NCBI GenBank assembly: GCA_001642005.1
Contig: LWCA01000542.1
Coordinates: forward strand, 1 to 24,160
Origin: Intoshia linei
Taxonomy: Eukaryota > Orthonectida > Rhopaluridae
DNA length: 24,160 nucleotides
Reading direction: 5' to 3'
Each line of letters opens with the position of its first letter. The stretch's first letter is position 1. Below, piece after piece: positions 1-10,600 of this stretch. The position numbers and the translations under genes were made by a program. Under the pieces are notes generated by a model that was not told where the DNA came from, ran no database searches, and saw only the letters and a program-made list of their open reading frames with translations.

Positions 1-42
1 AAGAACCACTTTGGCGATGACCTTTTTGACTGACGTAGACAT
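1..42 (-). CDS. Possible N-terminus of a minus-strand gene cut by the window edge (Rab7-like?)
   Basis: On the minus strand an ATG at 42-40 opens a frame to the edge that reads MSTSVKKVIAKVVL. The first ~100 bases are clearly richer in G+C than the DNA that follows, which suggests an exon. The pattern KKV-x-x-KVV-L resembles the first beta strand of Rab7-type small GTPases just before their P-loop, but the P-loop itself would lie outside the window, so this is inference from 14 residues. The frame stays open upstream of the ATG to about position 210, which is not unusual at this base composition. If real, the gene is divergent from the kinase at 1374. Confidence 0.3.
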   Translation of the reverse strand, partial: MSTSVKKVIAKVVL

Positions 43-1373
43 TAGTTGTGGATAAACAGTGGGTTGACCAGTGGGGTTGTAGAAAAACGAAACGAATAAT
101 ATTTTTAAAGTAACATTTAAAATGACAAACGCAACTCGAATAGATAGCGTTAAATGTTGTTGATTGCGAATTAGTTTTTCTATTTTAAAAATACACACTT
201 TTAGTGCTAATTAGCCATAGAATTCTAAAATTTTCGATAAAAAAATATGACACCCTAGTTACTAGGGCCAAGTACATACGTTTTATATCTTTAAAATATG
301 CATCGAAACAAACCGATCTCATTTAATGACCAATGTTGAGAATTCTCTCTTCTCTCTGCAGACATCAAAAAATAATGATGTACAAATGTGTGTAGTTTTG
401 AAAAATATTATTATTACATTTTTTATCCGCGTTAAAAATGTAATAAGTACAATCGATTGTGCTGAATACAAGTATTTATTATGACCATATTAATAATACA
501 GCATATCCAGTCCAGTATATTTGAATAATCCAGTAAAATAGTGCTTTCAATTATGGATTATAAATTTTAAGACCTCAGAATTAAAATTAAATTTCGATGA
601 TATTTAATCACTTCTACACCTAGATACGTAGAATGAATTTTTTCATTAATTTTAAATGCACTTGATACACCTTAAATTATTTATTTACATAATTTATCTT
701 TCAGTTTTGTTATACTTTTAAATATAATATTGAACAATAATTATCATTTTGTTAGATTACTAGACCTCGAAAGAGTGTCACAAGCAGAAAATTAAGTATC
801 ATTTTACAAAATGTATAAAGTATGTAATCAATCTTTTAAATGTATGTTCGTAGTTTTTAAGTTCGTACATAACATAACAAAAGTACAACCGCAATAATAT
901 AACGTAGGGATACTTAGTTTTACGTCAACAATATCTAAACAGTTTATTTTTTAAAACGAGCATTTAAACAACAGTAAACAGAATTTAACAAAATTTCGAA
1001 ACTAAGAAAAAATTATGCATTTAAATTTTAATCACGTTAATTAATTATAAACAAAATAAGGTAAACTATAAACCTGTTTCATAAATATCTGGTACTGCTG
1101 AAATGTAGATACAATGGAATAATTAGTAGAGTAATTAAGCTTGCTGTCTTGTTTACTGAACAATATTCAAAGCCAATTTTTTAATAATTATCTACTGTGA
1201 CACTTGATTAGCGTCTCATTTTATCATTTAATTAATACTAGAGATTGAATATAGTTTTATATCTCAATTTGTTGATTTCCGACTATCTTGATGTGTTTAA
1301 CTACAACGTCCAGCAATATTAAGATATTTTATTTACATTTATCAAATTTAAAATGCTTTTCAAGAAATGAAAA
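43..1373. other. AT-rich intergenic stretch upstream of the kinase
   Basis: About 1.3 kb of very AT-rich DNA with no coding exon I can support on either strand. It would hold the promoter and any 5' untranslated exon of the kinase at 1374 and, if the left-edge frame is real, the promoter of that divergent gene too. A short CT-rich run lies near 343-360. I see no transposon ends with target duplications here. Confidence 0.5.
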
Positions 1374-4300
1374 ATGCCCATTGAACATCTGACTCCACAG
1401 ATTTGCACCGCTAAAAGAAGTGAATGGCCAACCGATCCAGATAAATATATCTGGATGAATCTTATAGGTATTTTTTTCAACACCTTATTTTATTTTTTAG
1501 TTTATTTTTTTGTAAAAAACTTTACAAATGTTTATTTATGTATTTTATTCAATTATTTAAATTAGGATGTGGTTCAACTTCAAAAGTTTACCTTTCTTAT
1601 TGTATAACAACTAAGTCAAATTGTGCTATTAAAAGAATTGATTATTATGATTATGAACCCGAAAATATCAAGCATATGATGGTAAATTTAATCTTATTCA
1701 CATGTTTTAATAAATTAAATATAAAATATAATATAATATAACAAATATGGACAGCTTCATCTAGTGCGGGGATTGCCACACTTATTTCGTAGTGGATACC
1801 ACTTTTCAATATATAAACCCCATTGAATCTTAAAAAATAATGAATATACCACATTCCAAAGAATAAAAAACACTTTTAATTTGTCCTAATGATTCTTTAA
1901 TCATAAGAAAATTTGATGGAAATATCCATATTTAACAATGTAACGATCTTAGTCTAGATTCTAGACCAGGGTGCACAACCTTTCCACCAATTTAGCCGCA
2001 AATTTTGAGAAAGTGATCAAAGTCAAAAATTGTAACTTTTTGATAAAAACATTTAAAATTTTCCTTGAATAAAATTTGATTTAAACTTTTTCAATTTGAC
2101 GTAAAATGGTACACATCATTGTACGATATACAATAAATCAACCACAAAATTTAAATTAAGTCATTTTAAAAAGATGCCAACATTTTAACATGTTTTAATT
2201 ACACATATAAATAATAATGCACATTTGGTATCTTATGAAAAACTTGAATCGGCCCAAAGATATCAAAATTTCGAAAGTTTATTCCAATTTGAGAAACTGG
2301 GCAAAGTCTAAAATTTACATTTTTGATTAAAATATTTTAAATTTCTCTTGAACTAAATCTGATTTTAACTTTTCAATTTTAAGTAAATTGATATATTTCA
2401 TTATGATCACATGCCCACAGCCGCATGGTGTGCACCCCTGTTCTAGACTCTACCGAGTAGAGTCATATATAGTCTATATCCATATAAAGTCATAGAGTTA
2501 TATATAGTAGAGTCTACTGTATATAAATAATATTTGATTAATTAAAAAAATTTTTAATAGAATGAAATACATCATCATTCTAATCTAAACCATCCGAATA
2601 TTATAAAATATTATACATCATTTCTTTATTCATCGGAATTATGGATTGTTATGGAATATTGCAATGCTGGTACACTGCGAGATGTCATTAATAAAACCAG
2701 GTCAATGGGAGATAACGGCGAAGGTGTTTTATCCAAAGAACTTATTGCCATCATTTTACGGAAAGTTTTAGAAGCTCTAATTTACCTACACACTCAATTA
2801 ATAATTCACCGGTAATTTTATATATTTTCGTGGATGGTTCTGATCAAACAAATATGGCTATGATGTAGTTTAGAAACGTTAAATATGTCCTCTAACTTTC
2901 AGTAACAGTCCAGACTAATAAACCAATAATATTATAAAAATTTAACGGGCTTAAATTTAAATTTTATTTTACCTATTACAAGGGAGGGGTAGAAGGAGAG
3001 AAGAGAGATAGGAGGTAGACATTTATTTTATTTTAAACAACGAATGTTTCAAATTTAAGGTGTTAATTTTTATTTATTTATTATTTATATATATATTTAT
3101 TATTATCTAAAAATAATTACTCGTCCATAGACCATGACGTGGAAAGGTGCTAGGCGGCCATATGACCCGACCTACAATCATGAGGGACCTAATTTTTAAA
3201 TTTATTTATAGGCAATGTTGGAAAAATTCGATAACCAATGCGATTTCCAACAGTTATTTTATTTATAAATAATGAACGATCGATTAAGCAATGTAGAGGT
3301 CCCATTTGTAAAATTTTTTTATAGACCTACTGCTGGCTCTCTACGGCTTTGACATCACACCCGTTTTAGATTATTATACTATTTATTTGTTTTAATAATA
3401 ATAATTATTATTATAATTAGTTATACTTTAGAGATATAAAATCAATCAATATTCTTTTAACTACCGACGGATGTGTGAAAGTAGCCGGTAATGTTGATTT
3501 TATATTGATTATGAATAAATACATTTAAATGTATAATTATTAATTAAGAACTGCAAAATTATGCTATTATATAAATTTGAACTAATTATAATAGAAACCT
3601 TTAGATTTTGGCGTATCAATTGGTATGAAAACAGAAAATGGCCGAATTTTAAAAATAACAGATTTTTCTGGAACACCTTGTTGGATGGCTCCTGAAATAA
3701 TGGAAGGCGTAATGAATCCACCAACAAAAAATATTAATACCTTTTTAGGAACCATACGATGAAAAGGTTGACATATGGAGTTTGGGTATTATGGCATTGG
3801 AACTGGTTACTGGAGAAGTACCATATTCTCAATACAACCCTTCCAAAATTATTCTCATGATAACGGATAATCCGCCACCTGGTTTAAAAATGTATGACAA
3901 CAAAAATTATTACAAAAACTACAGAGGATCTTTTAATTTCATGTTACAAAGATGCCTAACAAAAAACGTCAATTTTAGAGCAACATCTAATCAACTAATA
4001 AATGATCCTTTTTTCAATAATGTTAAGGTAAATTCATTTGAGTCTTCTTTTTTTAATTTTATTTTTATTTAGAAAATAAATCGACTTGTCAAACATTTGA
4101 GAAAGATAAACGCTCAAGATATTCATCAAGTTATAAATATGATTAATCCGTCAAAGTCTATGAAAATGTCTATTGCTTATAGAAACCTTGTATTCAGCAT
4201 GGAGCGGTACAAGGATCCATCCAATGTGGTAATTTTAAAATACAATACTGAAACAGCTTAGATTTTGAACCTATCAGACAAACCTCCTACATGAAGTTTG

Positions 4301-5455
4301 TTTATAATTTATTTACTGTTAATAAAAATAAATTTATATTATTTACTTAATGCAATTAATTTGTAATAGCTATAATTCCAGGCGTATAAATTGTTTCGTT
4401 GGGTTAAATTGTAGTTTTTTGGTTTAATTGATTTCATTTTCATACATATTGCTGTGATTAGCAAATATCCAATTGGGAGAATTTTGGGAACATTTACTGT
4501 GCATAAATGTACTAGAAAATTAAAAACATATTTACAACCTTATAAAAAATAAGATACCTGCCCGTATCTGGAAACATTACGCTAACCCTGATCGTTAATT
4601 GTCGAACTTTGTCTTAAATATTGATTATTTATTAAACAGGTGAAATTAACATTATCCCAACAACAGTTTTGTCATCAAAAATCCTGCTACAGATCATTTG
4701 AAAAATTTTATCCGCACAATCATGCTATACTGCGGATGAAGTAATTTTAATTCCAAAAATATATGTACAGTCCAACCTCGGTTTAGTATTATTTTTTAAA
4801 TAGTTTCAAGCACTTAGACATAAGGTTTGATACAATAATTTTTTCATTTACAGCAATCTATCCACTTTCATAGTATAAAATTGGCTGGTAATATATTTAA
4901 GCCGGTTAAGGCAAAAAAAAATTTCCTATAGTAAAATTTCCATATTGTAATGATTCAGATTTGTTGTGTCATGTTATTAATTATTAATATTTTTAACTGG
5001 TTCCATATAAATTTTCAATTATATTATAGTCACTATAATATAGTGCATAACTACTATTCTGTATAAAAAAATTATTCATCTCCGATGGCCAATAAGTTTG
5101 GAAAGTCTTCGAATCGAAGACTGTTCTTTTGATATATAATGTTATGCTTTGATCTGGGTACTATAACAATGTTTAAAAAAACTGGCCCAAAATCCCATAC
5201 ACCACGCTGGTTCCAAGACAGGTTAGGACTGTATTATATTATAAGTGAAACAATTCCACGTTACACTTAAAAATACATAATACTAATGATTTGTAAAAAC
5301 GTATTATTAGATCCAAAGATAAACATCTGCACGACATTGGATTTGTCATTAACAAAGATGAACCCGTGGAATCAATTATAGCAGATATGATACAAGAGGA
5401 ATTAATTTTTAAAATGAATGGACATACAAGTAACATAATAATACATAAAAAATAG
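1374..5455 (+). CDS. OXSR1: STE20-family protein kinase of the OSR1/SPAK (Fray) class, 9 exons
   Basis: Exons 1374-1467, 1566-1681, 2561-2811, 3432-3487, 3605-3708, 3749-4027, 4073-4228, 4640-4740, 5311-5455; all junction phases agree, giving 433 aa. Members of this class are switched on by WNK kinases and phosphorylate cation-chloride cotransporters. Visible motifs: glycine loop IGCGSTSKV (31-39), CAIKRI with catalytic Lys54, helix-C Glu72, IIHRDIK (Asp155), DFG 173-175, GTPCWMAPE 195-203. Thr191 in ITDFSGTP probably matches the WNK-phosphorylated T-loop Thr, with one extra residue. The last two exons form an OSR1_C/CCT-like docking domain (about 379-433, with LHDIGF and DEPVESIIADMI). The ATG at 1374 is chosen because upstream ATGs at 1353 and 1366 run into stops. 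The protein is shorter than human OXSR1 (527 aa), mainly in the linker. Reading exon 7 through gives an alternative stop at 4259-4261 followed by AATAAA at 4321. Confidence 0.88.
1967..2440. mobile_element. hAT MITE (family A) in kinase intron 2, with 8-bp target duplication
   Basis: The element starts CAGGGTGCACAACC and ends GGTGTGCACCCCTG; the reverse complement of the end, CAGGGGTGCACACC, matches the start. It is flanked by a perfect 8-bp duplication, TTCTAGAC, at 1959-1966 and 2441-2448. It is 474 bp long with no coding capacity, so it is a non-autonomous hAT element. The interior is partly duplicated: about 2005-2115 and 2290-2400 share the same order of motifs (GCAAAGTC-like, TTTTTGATAAAA, CTTGAATAAAATCTGATTT, TTTTCAATTT). 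A decayed relative lies near 11747-12645. Confidence 0.88.
3118..3360. repeat. GC-richer block with a hairpin in kinase intron 3
   Basis: Within the 620-nt intron this ~240-bp block stands out from its AT-rich surroundings. It has inverted arms GTTGGAAA (3217-3224) and TTTCCAAC (3244-3251) around a 19-nt loop, and GGGACCT / AGGTCCC motifs further out. It does not continue the kinase reading frame. It looks like a fragment of a repeat, but I cannot assign a family and see no target duplication. Confidence 0.35.
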
Positions 5456-5522
5456 CAACTCTTTAAATACGGCTCCAACGTAAATTATATTTAGTTGAAA
5501 AATTTTTCAATTTAAATTGATA

Positions 5523-5528
5523 ATAAAA
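5523..5528 (+). terminator. Poly(A) signal AATAAA of the kinase gene
   Basis: Canonical AATAAA 68 nt after the stop codon at 5453-5455 of the CCT-containing last exon. It supports 5311-5455 as the terminal exon. Confidence 0.6.
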
Positions 5529-5729
5529 AATAGTGTATAAAGGAAAAAGTTTACGTGTAGTCTTTATCGATTACCCATTTTGCATTAAGCTACATTATAT
5601 ATTAGCTTGACTGTTACGTACTTTGTACAAACATCATCCTAGCTCTGCCGAGCTTAGACTTTTTTAATTCTACCAAAAAAATAAATTCAATAATAAAATC
5701 TTACTTAAAAATGTGTAGAGGTTCAATGC

Positions 5730-6270
5730 CTTTTTTTTAAATTCTAGAATGAATATTTTCATTTTTAATTCTAATCAAAACATTTGAAAAATATATTAAA
5801 TTATTTTTCACCGGGAATGCGTAAATTTCTGGGGTTGAAATTTTGTATCTATATCAAGTGGAATAATCTGTATCAGAATAATCATTTTTTTTTTAAATGT
5901 AGAACCGTTAATTATTTCAAATTTTTAGAAAAATAATTAATACTAAAGTGCTTTTTTGACCGTGAAGTCGTCACTTTGTCGGATTTAAATTTTTTGTGTT
6001 TTAACTGGATATAGCTGTATCAAGTGTAATTTTTTTTAAATTCTAGGAGTCTTTTCATTTTTAAATAAGGTAATTTGTGGTTATGGCCGTGAAGGTATAA
6101 GATTTTGAAATTTAGCATATTGTTGATGATGTTAAAATCTTTATCAAATTGTATATTTTTTATAATTCTAAAACTTATATGAATTTATAAAAAAAAAATA
6201 ATTGGTGTTTTAGACCTTGAAGGATTCTATTTCTGAAAATGAAATTTGGTATAAAACATTGTGCTCGAAA
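5730..6270. repeat. Degraded tandem repeat, about four units of 125-155 bp
   Basis: A run of T followed by AAATTCTAGAA-like sequence recurs near 5732, 5887, 6031 and 6158. Between the copies a TTGAAATTTTGTAT...TATCAAGTG-like motif and a CCGTGAAG-like motif return in the same order. Spacing shrinks from about 155 to 127 bp and similarity is modest, so this is an old, eroded array found by eye. Confidence 0.4.
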
Positions 6271-7025
6271 AACTGTATTAGAAATTTGTATTCTTAAAAG
6301 TCTACACTTATTACTTTCTTAAATAAATTAATAGGCATACATTTTTAATTAACTTACTTTATATGAGGATATCATCAGTATTTTGAGTGTCCAGAGTATT
6401 GCACTCCTGGTCCACTCTCGTTGAGTTGGGTATATGGCAGAAATCATTTGCGAAAATTTTTTAGGGGCCTACTTGTTATTTTCCAGGACCTCGAGCATGG
6501 CAGGTTCGGCTATCACTAATAGGAAAATCCCAGTTGGAATAATTTTTTTACTTATTGCATATAAAAAATTAGGATTGGGTGGATTATCTACTGTTTTCTG
6601 GGTAAATTTATATTCGAATTTAATTCTTCTGATATTCTAAAAGTTGTTCTACAAAAATGTTCAGTTTCCTATTTTGAGAATAAATAAGGCTTTCACTATA
6701 CTATACGAAGTGGTGGCAAGCCGCTCTTAAATTTGAAATGGATAACATATTAGCTAAGTAGAACGTATTTGTTTCTGATGAAAATTGTTTTTACTTTCAT
6801 AAAAACAAAATGTTCCATTCTTCCAAAAAATCTTTAATAATTATTATAATTTGGTGTATAATGTGACGTCAAAATAAGTTAACTTTTATCATCAAGATAA
6901 AATTAAGTCACGAATCGTGACTCACGATACAATTTAGCCGCTTTCCCCGCCCGTTACAAAAGTTTAACTGTTGATGTAATTTAATTGTGTTTACTTTAAA
7001 ATTAGTTGTACAACAAATAGAAAAA

Positions 7026-7360
7026 ATGATGTCGAATGACTTTGTCGAAGGCAACTTAAAGTTTGCATTGGTAATTTTATTCATCAACAAAATTATTATA
7101 ATTGAACCCAATGCTTTAATTATTTTATACTAATTTTCAATTATAATTAATTAATTTCAGTGAAATGTCAAATAAGGAAATGTTAAAAATAATTAATTTA
7201 TACATCTATATGATTGTACAAAATTAATTATTAATGAATTTAGGAAATAAAACATGTCGACTTTCCAAAATACACTGGCACCAAAAATTTTATAGGTTAT
7301 GGACGATTAATGTACAATAAAATTAAAAATATCGATCACCTACTCCAACATGTGGATTAA
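7026..7360 (+). CDS. Possible small two-exon gene, unknown product (53 aa)
   Basis: Candidate exons 7026-7070 and 7244-7360 join in phase 0 across a 173-nt GT...TAG intron. The frame starts MMSNDFVEGNLKFAL and ends at TAA 7358-7360, with AATAAA at 7391-7396, a sensible distance. The second exon is less AT-rich than its surroundings and encodes a mixed, soluble-looking sequence (FPKYTGTKNFIGYGRLMYNK). No signal peptide or membrane segment is visible, and I do not recognise a family. Open frames of this length occur by chance here. The matching splice phases and poly(A) signal are the reasons to list it. It could instead be the 3' end of a gene with exons further upstream. Confidence 0.33.
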
Positions 7361-7623
7361 AATACATTATTTTGTGTATATGTATAAATTAATAAAACTT
7401 TTAATTAATGTTAACTAAATATAATTACCTACCATGATAAAAAAAATCTTTTCGATAGACGCAGTTGATTAAATTACATGTTGAGATATTGTTATCAGTA
7501 ACATTTAAACCAGTTAATTAATTTACAATTAAATAGTGTAGCAGATGACTAGATTTACTTTCAAATTACATTAAAAAAATATATTGAACAATCAAAAATA
7601 AAAATTATATTCAATACAGTTAA
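7361..7623. other. Upstream region of the amino-acid transporter
   Basis: About 260 bp of AT-rich DNA between the small candidate gene and the transporter ATG. It would contain the transporter promoter and 5' UTR. I see no repeat or exon in it. Confidence 0.4.
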
Positions 7624-10600
7624 ATGAAACAAGTAAAATTAAAAAAACAACTAGGGCTATTTTCAGGTATAGGAATTACTATGGGAGTCATAATTGGTTC
7701 GGGTATATTCATTACCCCAGTAACCATGTTGAGTGGAACTAAAAGCATAGGAATATCTTTGATTATGTGGAGCATAACCGGAATAATTTCATTATTCGGC
7801 GGTCTCTGTTTTGCTGAATTGGGATGTTTAATTACTGAATCTGGTGGTCTTTATACTTACGTTCACCATGGATGCGGCGACATGTGGGCATTTTCTCTTT
7901 TATGGTGTTCCTCATTAGTTATGTATCCAGCATCAGTGGCCACCATTGCCATTACTTGTTCTAGAAACTTTATACAACTTGCATATATGGGCTGTGAGGC
8001 TGAACAACCCGATGATTCTGTTATTCTACTTTCTATTTGTGTCGTGTGTAAGCTTTAATCGATTCTTAATTCAATTTTTAGCTGTAATTGTGGGTATAAA
8101 TGTTGTTAGCGTCAAATTGGCTACAACGTTTCAAAATTTTATGACATTTATGAAAGTATTTATTCTCTGTGTCATCATTTCTATTGGAATTTACAATATA
8201 TCTATCGGTATTTTTCTTAAATTTTCGTCATTATTTTTAAAAAAATTTTAGGTAAAGTTGAAAACTTACAAAAGCCGTTTGAAAATTTTTACAACAATAT
8301 TGGACCAGGTTACGTTTCTGCATTGTATAGCGGCATATTTGCTTATTCTGGGTGGTGCACATTAAATTTTATTACGGAAGAAGTTATTGAACCGAAAAAG
8401 TAAATTAATTTGTTTTGTTTAAGGGTAACATAGAAAAATGGTTCTGAAACTAGGTGCGATAGAATAATTTGAATGAATTGGAATTTTTAAATAAAAGGTG
8501 AAAATGAAATTTAAGGGTAATAAAATAATTGTAAAGGTTGCCTCGCGGTAAAATTTTCAAATGGAGAGTAAACCTTTATTCGTATTTAGAAAAAATAAAA
8601 TATATTTTACATCATTTGTGCGAGAAAATCATGTCAGTTAAACTTTATTTTAAAGGTGACTCGGATTAATTAATTAATCATTGTTTAATTACAACCAATT
8701 TAGTCGATTAATTTTATAATTATATTTTGTTGCTTAAAATCGTGGCTCCATACCGGTAGATTTTGTTGCGTGAATTTTACGGACCGGTTATACCCTAATC
8801 GATAATTGTAAGTATTTTTATACACATTAGTAAATGAAGGGTTATCATTAGGGCAAGTAAAAGTTAATTTTTTATATGTTAATTAACATGCAATTCCAAG
8901 CATGATCATACCAATATTACGTTTATTAATTAGCTAATTAAAATTTTATAAAGTTAATAAAGTCATTTTATTGAAATTGAAAATAAACACTTCTATTTCA
9001 TTCTAAAAGCTTCACTTTTCCAGGAAAAATTTTGATTATCACGAAATGATATAACATTCATTTAGCGTGCCAAAAATTATTAAATCTCTTCATTTCAAAA
9101 TGAACAACATAATGAATGTATCCTAATGAATTCAAGAGAACTGATAATTCACTTAGTTCTATAAATTGCAATTTCACGGTTACCTATGAAAAAAGGCACT
9201 TTATTAAAATTCACAGAAACTCAAAAAAACAGATTGCCAAACGATACTCCTCCTCTACCTAAATTTTTAAAAATTTATCAGGATTTTACTGACCAAATTT
9301 TGGAGGCATTTATATCTGCGGATATTCCACTCTATAAACTGAACAACCCTAAAATTAAGACCTTATTTAATGATTTAATAATAAATCGAGCTAAAGCGGC
9401 TGTCAACCAACTTGGATTAGACAATGCTTTGATTCAAATATGTACATATTTATCTCTGTTAGATGTAATAGAAATGGCTCAAGAATCTTCATTTAGCATA
9501 GAAAAGGTACAATGTATAATGTAATTTATCCTTTGATTCGGATCCCTGCAGCATAAAGGATTATATTAAGAAACGTCTAACGAAAAACGACATATATGCC
9601 ATTATGAATAATTTAGATTCAAACAAATCCCCAATATTATATCATTCTTTAAGGAACACTGCTTCTACACCCGTCAGCGTAGAAAGAAGTTTTAGTCTAT
9701 TCATTTAAATTAATATTTGGTATATTAAATATATCTGAATATTGAGTATGAAGGACATTCTTAAAGGTAAACAATAGAAAGTTATTTTTTTAGAGAAAAA
9801 AAATTTCACTAAATATTTTTAATTTTCAAATGGTACGAAATAAAAACATAAAAAATACTTGGAAAAATGAAAACTAATCGATTGAAGTTAACAAGATTCA
9901 AATTAGAGTTGTATACAAAAAAAATTTTTTAAAGTTACTAATAATAGCTAAAAGTAACTAAAAATCAGTCGTTAGGTTATTTAAAAAATTCCCCTAGTTA
10001 TCATTGATATGGTAGTTTGATCGTAAAGGATTTACGATTTGAATTTGGTAATTAGTCCTTCTTTTCATAAAATTGTTCTTATTGCACAGCTTCGGTTCCA
10101 TTAAAAAAAGTAAATTTTTATTTAGAATATTAATCAGAAGTATTTGTATATCATTACCTATAATAATCTTTATATACACTATGGTGAATGTTTCATATTT
10201 TACTGAATTATCCTATGAAGAAATGCTTAACTCGAATGCTGTGGCTGTTGTAATTATCATGAAAATTAGGGTGCCGTTAAATATTTTCCCGTGTCGTCAC
10301 GTTTGATGGTTCTTAGTCATTATCTGAAATATACAGTTTTATAATTAAACTGGTCGACGAAGTTTCACTTTTTTTAGCAACTAAAACTTGCATCGAATAT
10401 ACTGAAACCATTGTTCAATTTTTCATGAATTAAGTAACTACTGTTTTATTAATTTACAAAAATCTGACAAATTTTGATTCTAAAAAAACCTTCAAGAGTT
10501 ATTTGAGTAAAAATAAAGAAATACCATACTGCCGTGAAAAATAACTAAAAACTAACACATGACAAAATTTTGCGCAAAAGCATATACCAAAATTATATAT

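Larger units (their letters stand above)
5456..7025. other. Mostly non-coding interval between kinase and transporter genes
   Basis: About 1.57 kb holding a degraded tandem array (5730-6270) and one open stretch at 6434-6640. The latter contains a hydrophobic segment (VGIIFLLIAYKKLG) between an AG at 6491 and a GT donor at 6604, but it resembles no family I recognise and no partner exon fits convincingly, so I do not call it a gene. Confidence 0.45.

Noticed and set aside
3509-3727. Minus-strand 72-codon frame opposite the kinase
   Set aside because: Shadow of kinase exon 5 on the opposite strand; no splice or family support.
4440-4620. Protein-like readings on both strands (KYPIGRILGTF on plus, VSVMFPDTG with a short minus intron)
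   Set aside because: Three overlapping frames all look equally plausible, which indicates chance. The region is intron 7 of the kinase.
5085-5171. In-frame TGA at 5130-5132 between two open stretches, suggesting a selenocysteine codon
   Set aside because: Both stretches lie in kinase intron 8, no SECIS-like element was seen, and neither resembles a selenoprotein.
5139-5221. Open frame MLCFDLGTITMFKKTGPK... ending at a GT donor in phase with the exon at 5311
   Set aside because: The exon at 5311 fits far better after 4640-4740, where the join reconstructs the first strands of the CCT domain. The 5139 frame matches no family and is treated as intronic chance.
6434-6640. 68-codon frame with one hydrophobic segment
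   Set aside because: No family match, no poly(A) signal, and no neighbouring exon that fits by phase and content. Frames of this length are common by chance in this base composition.
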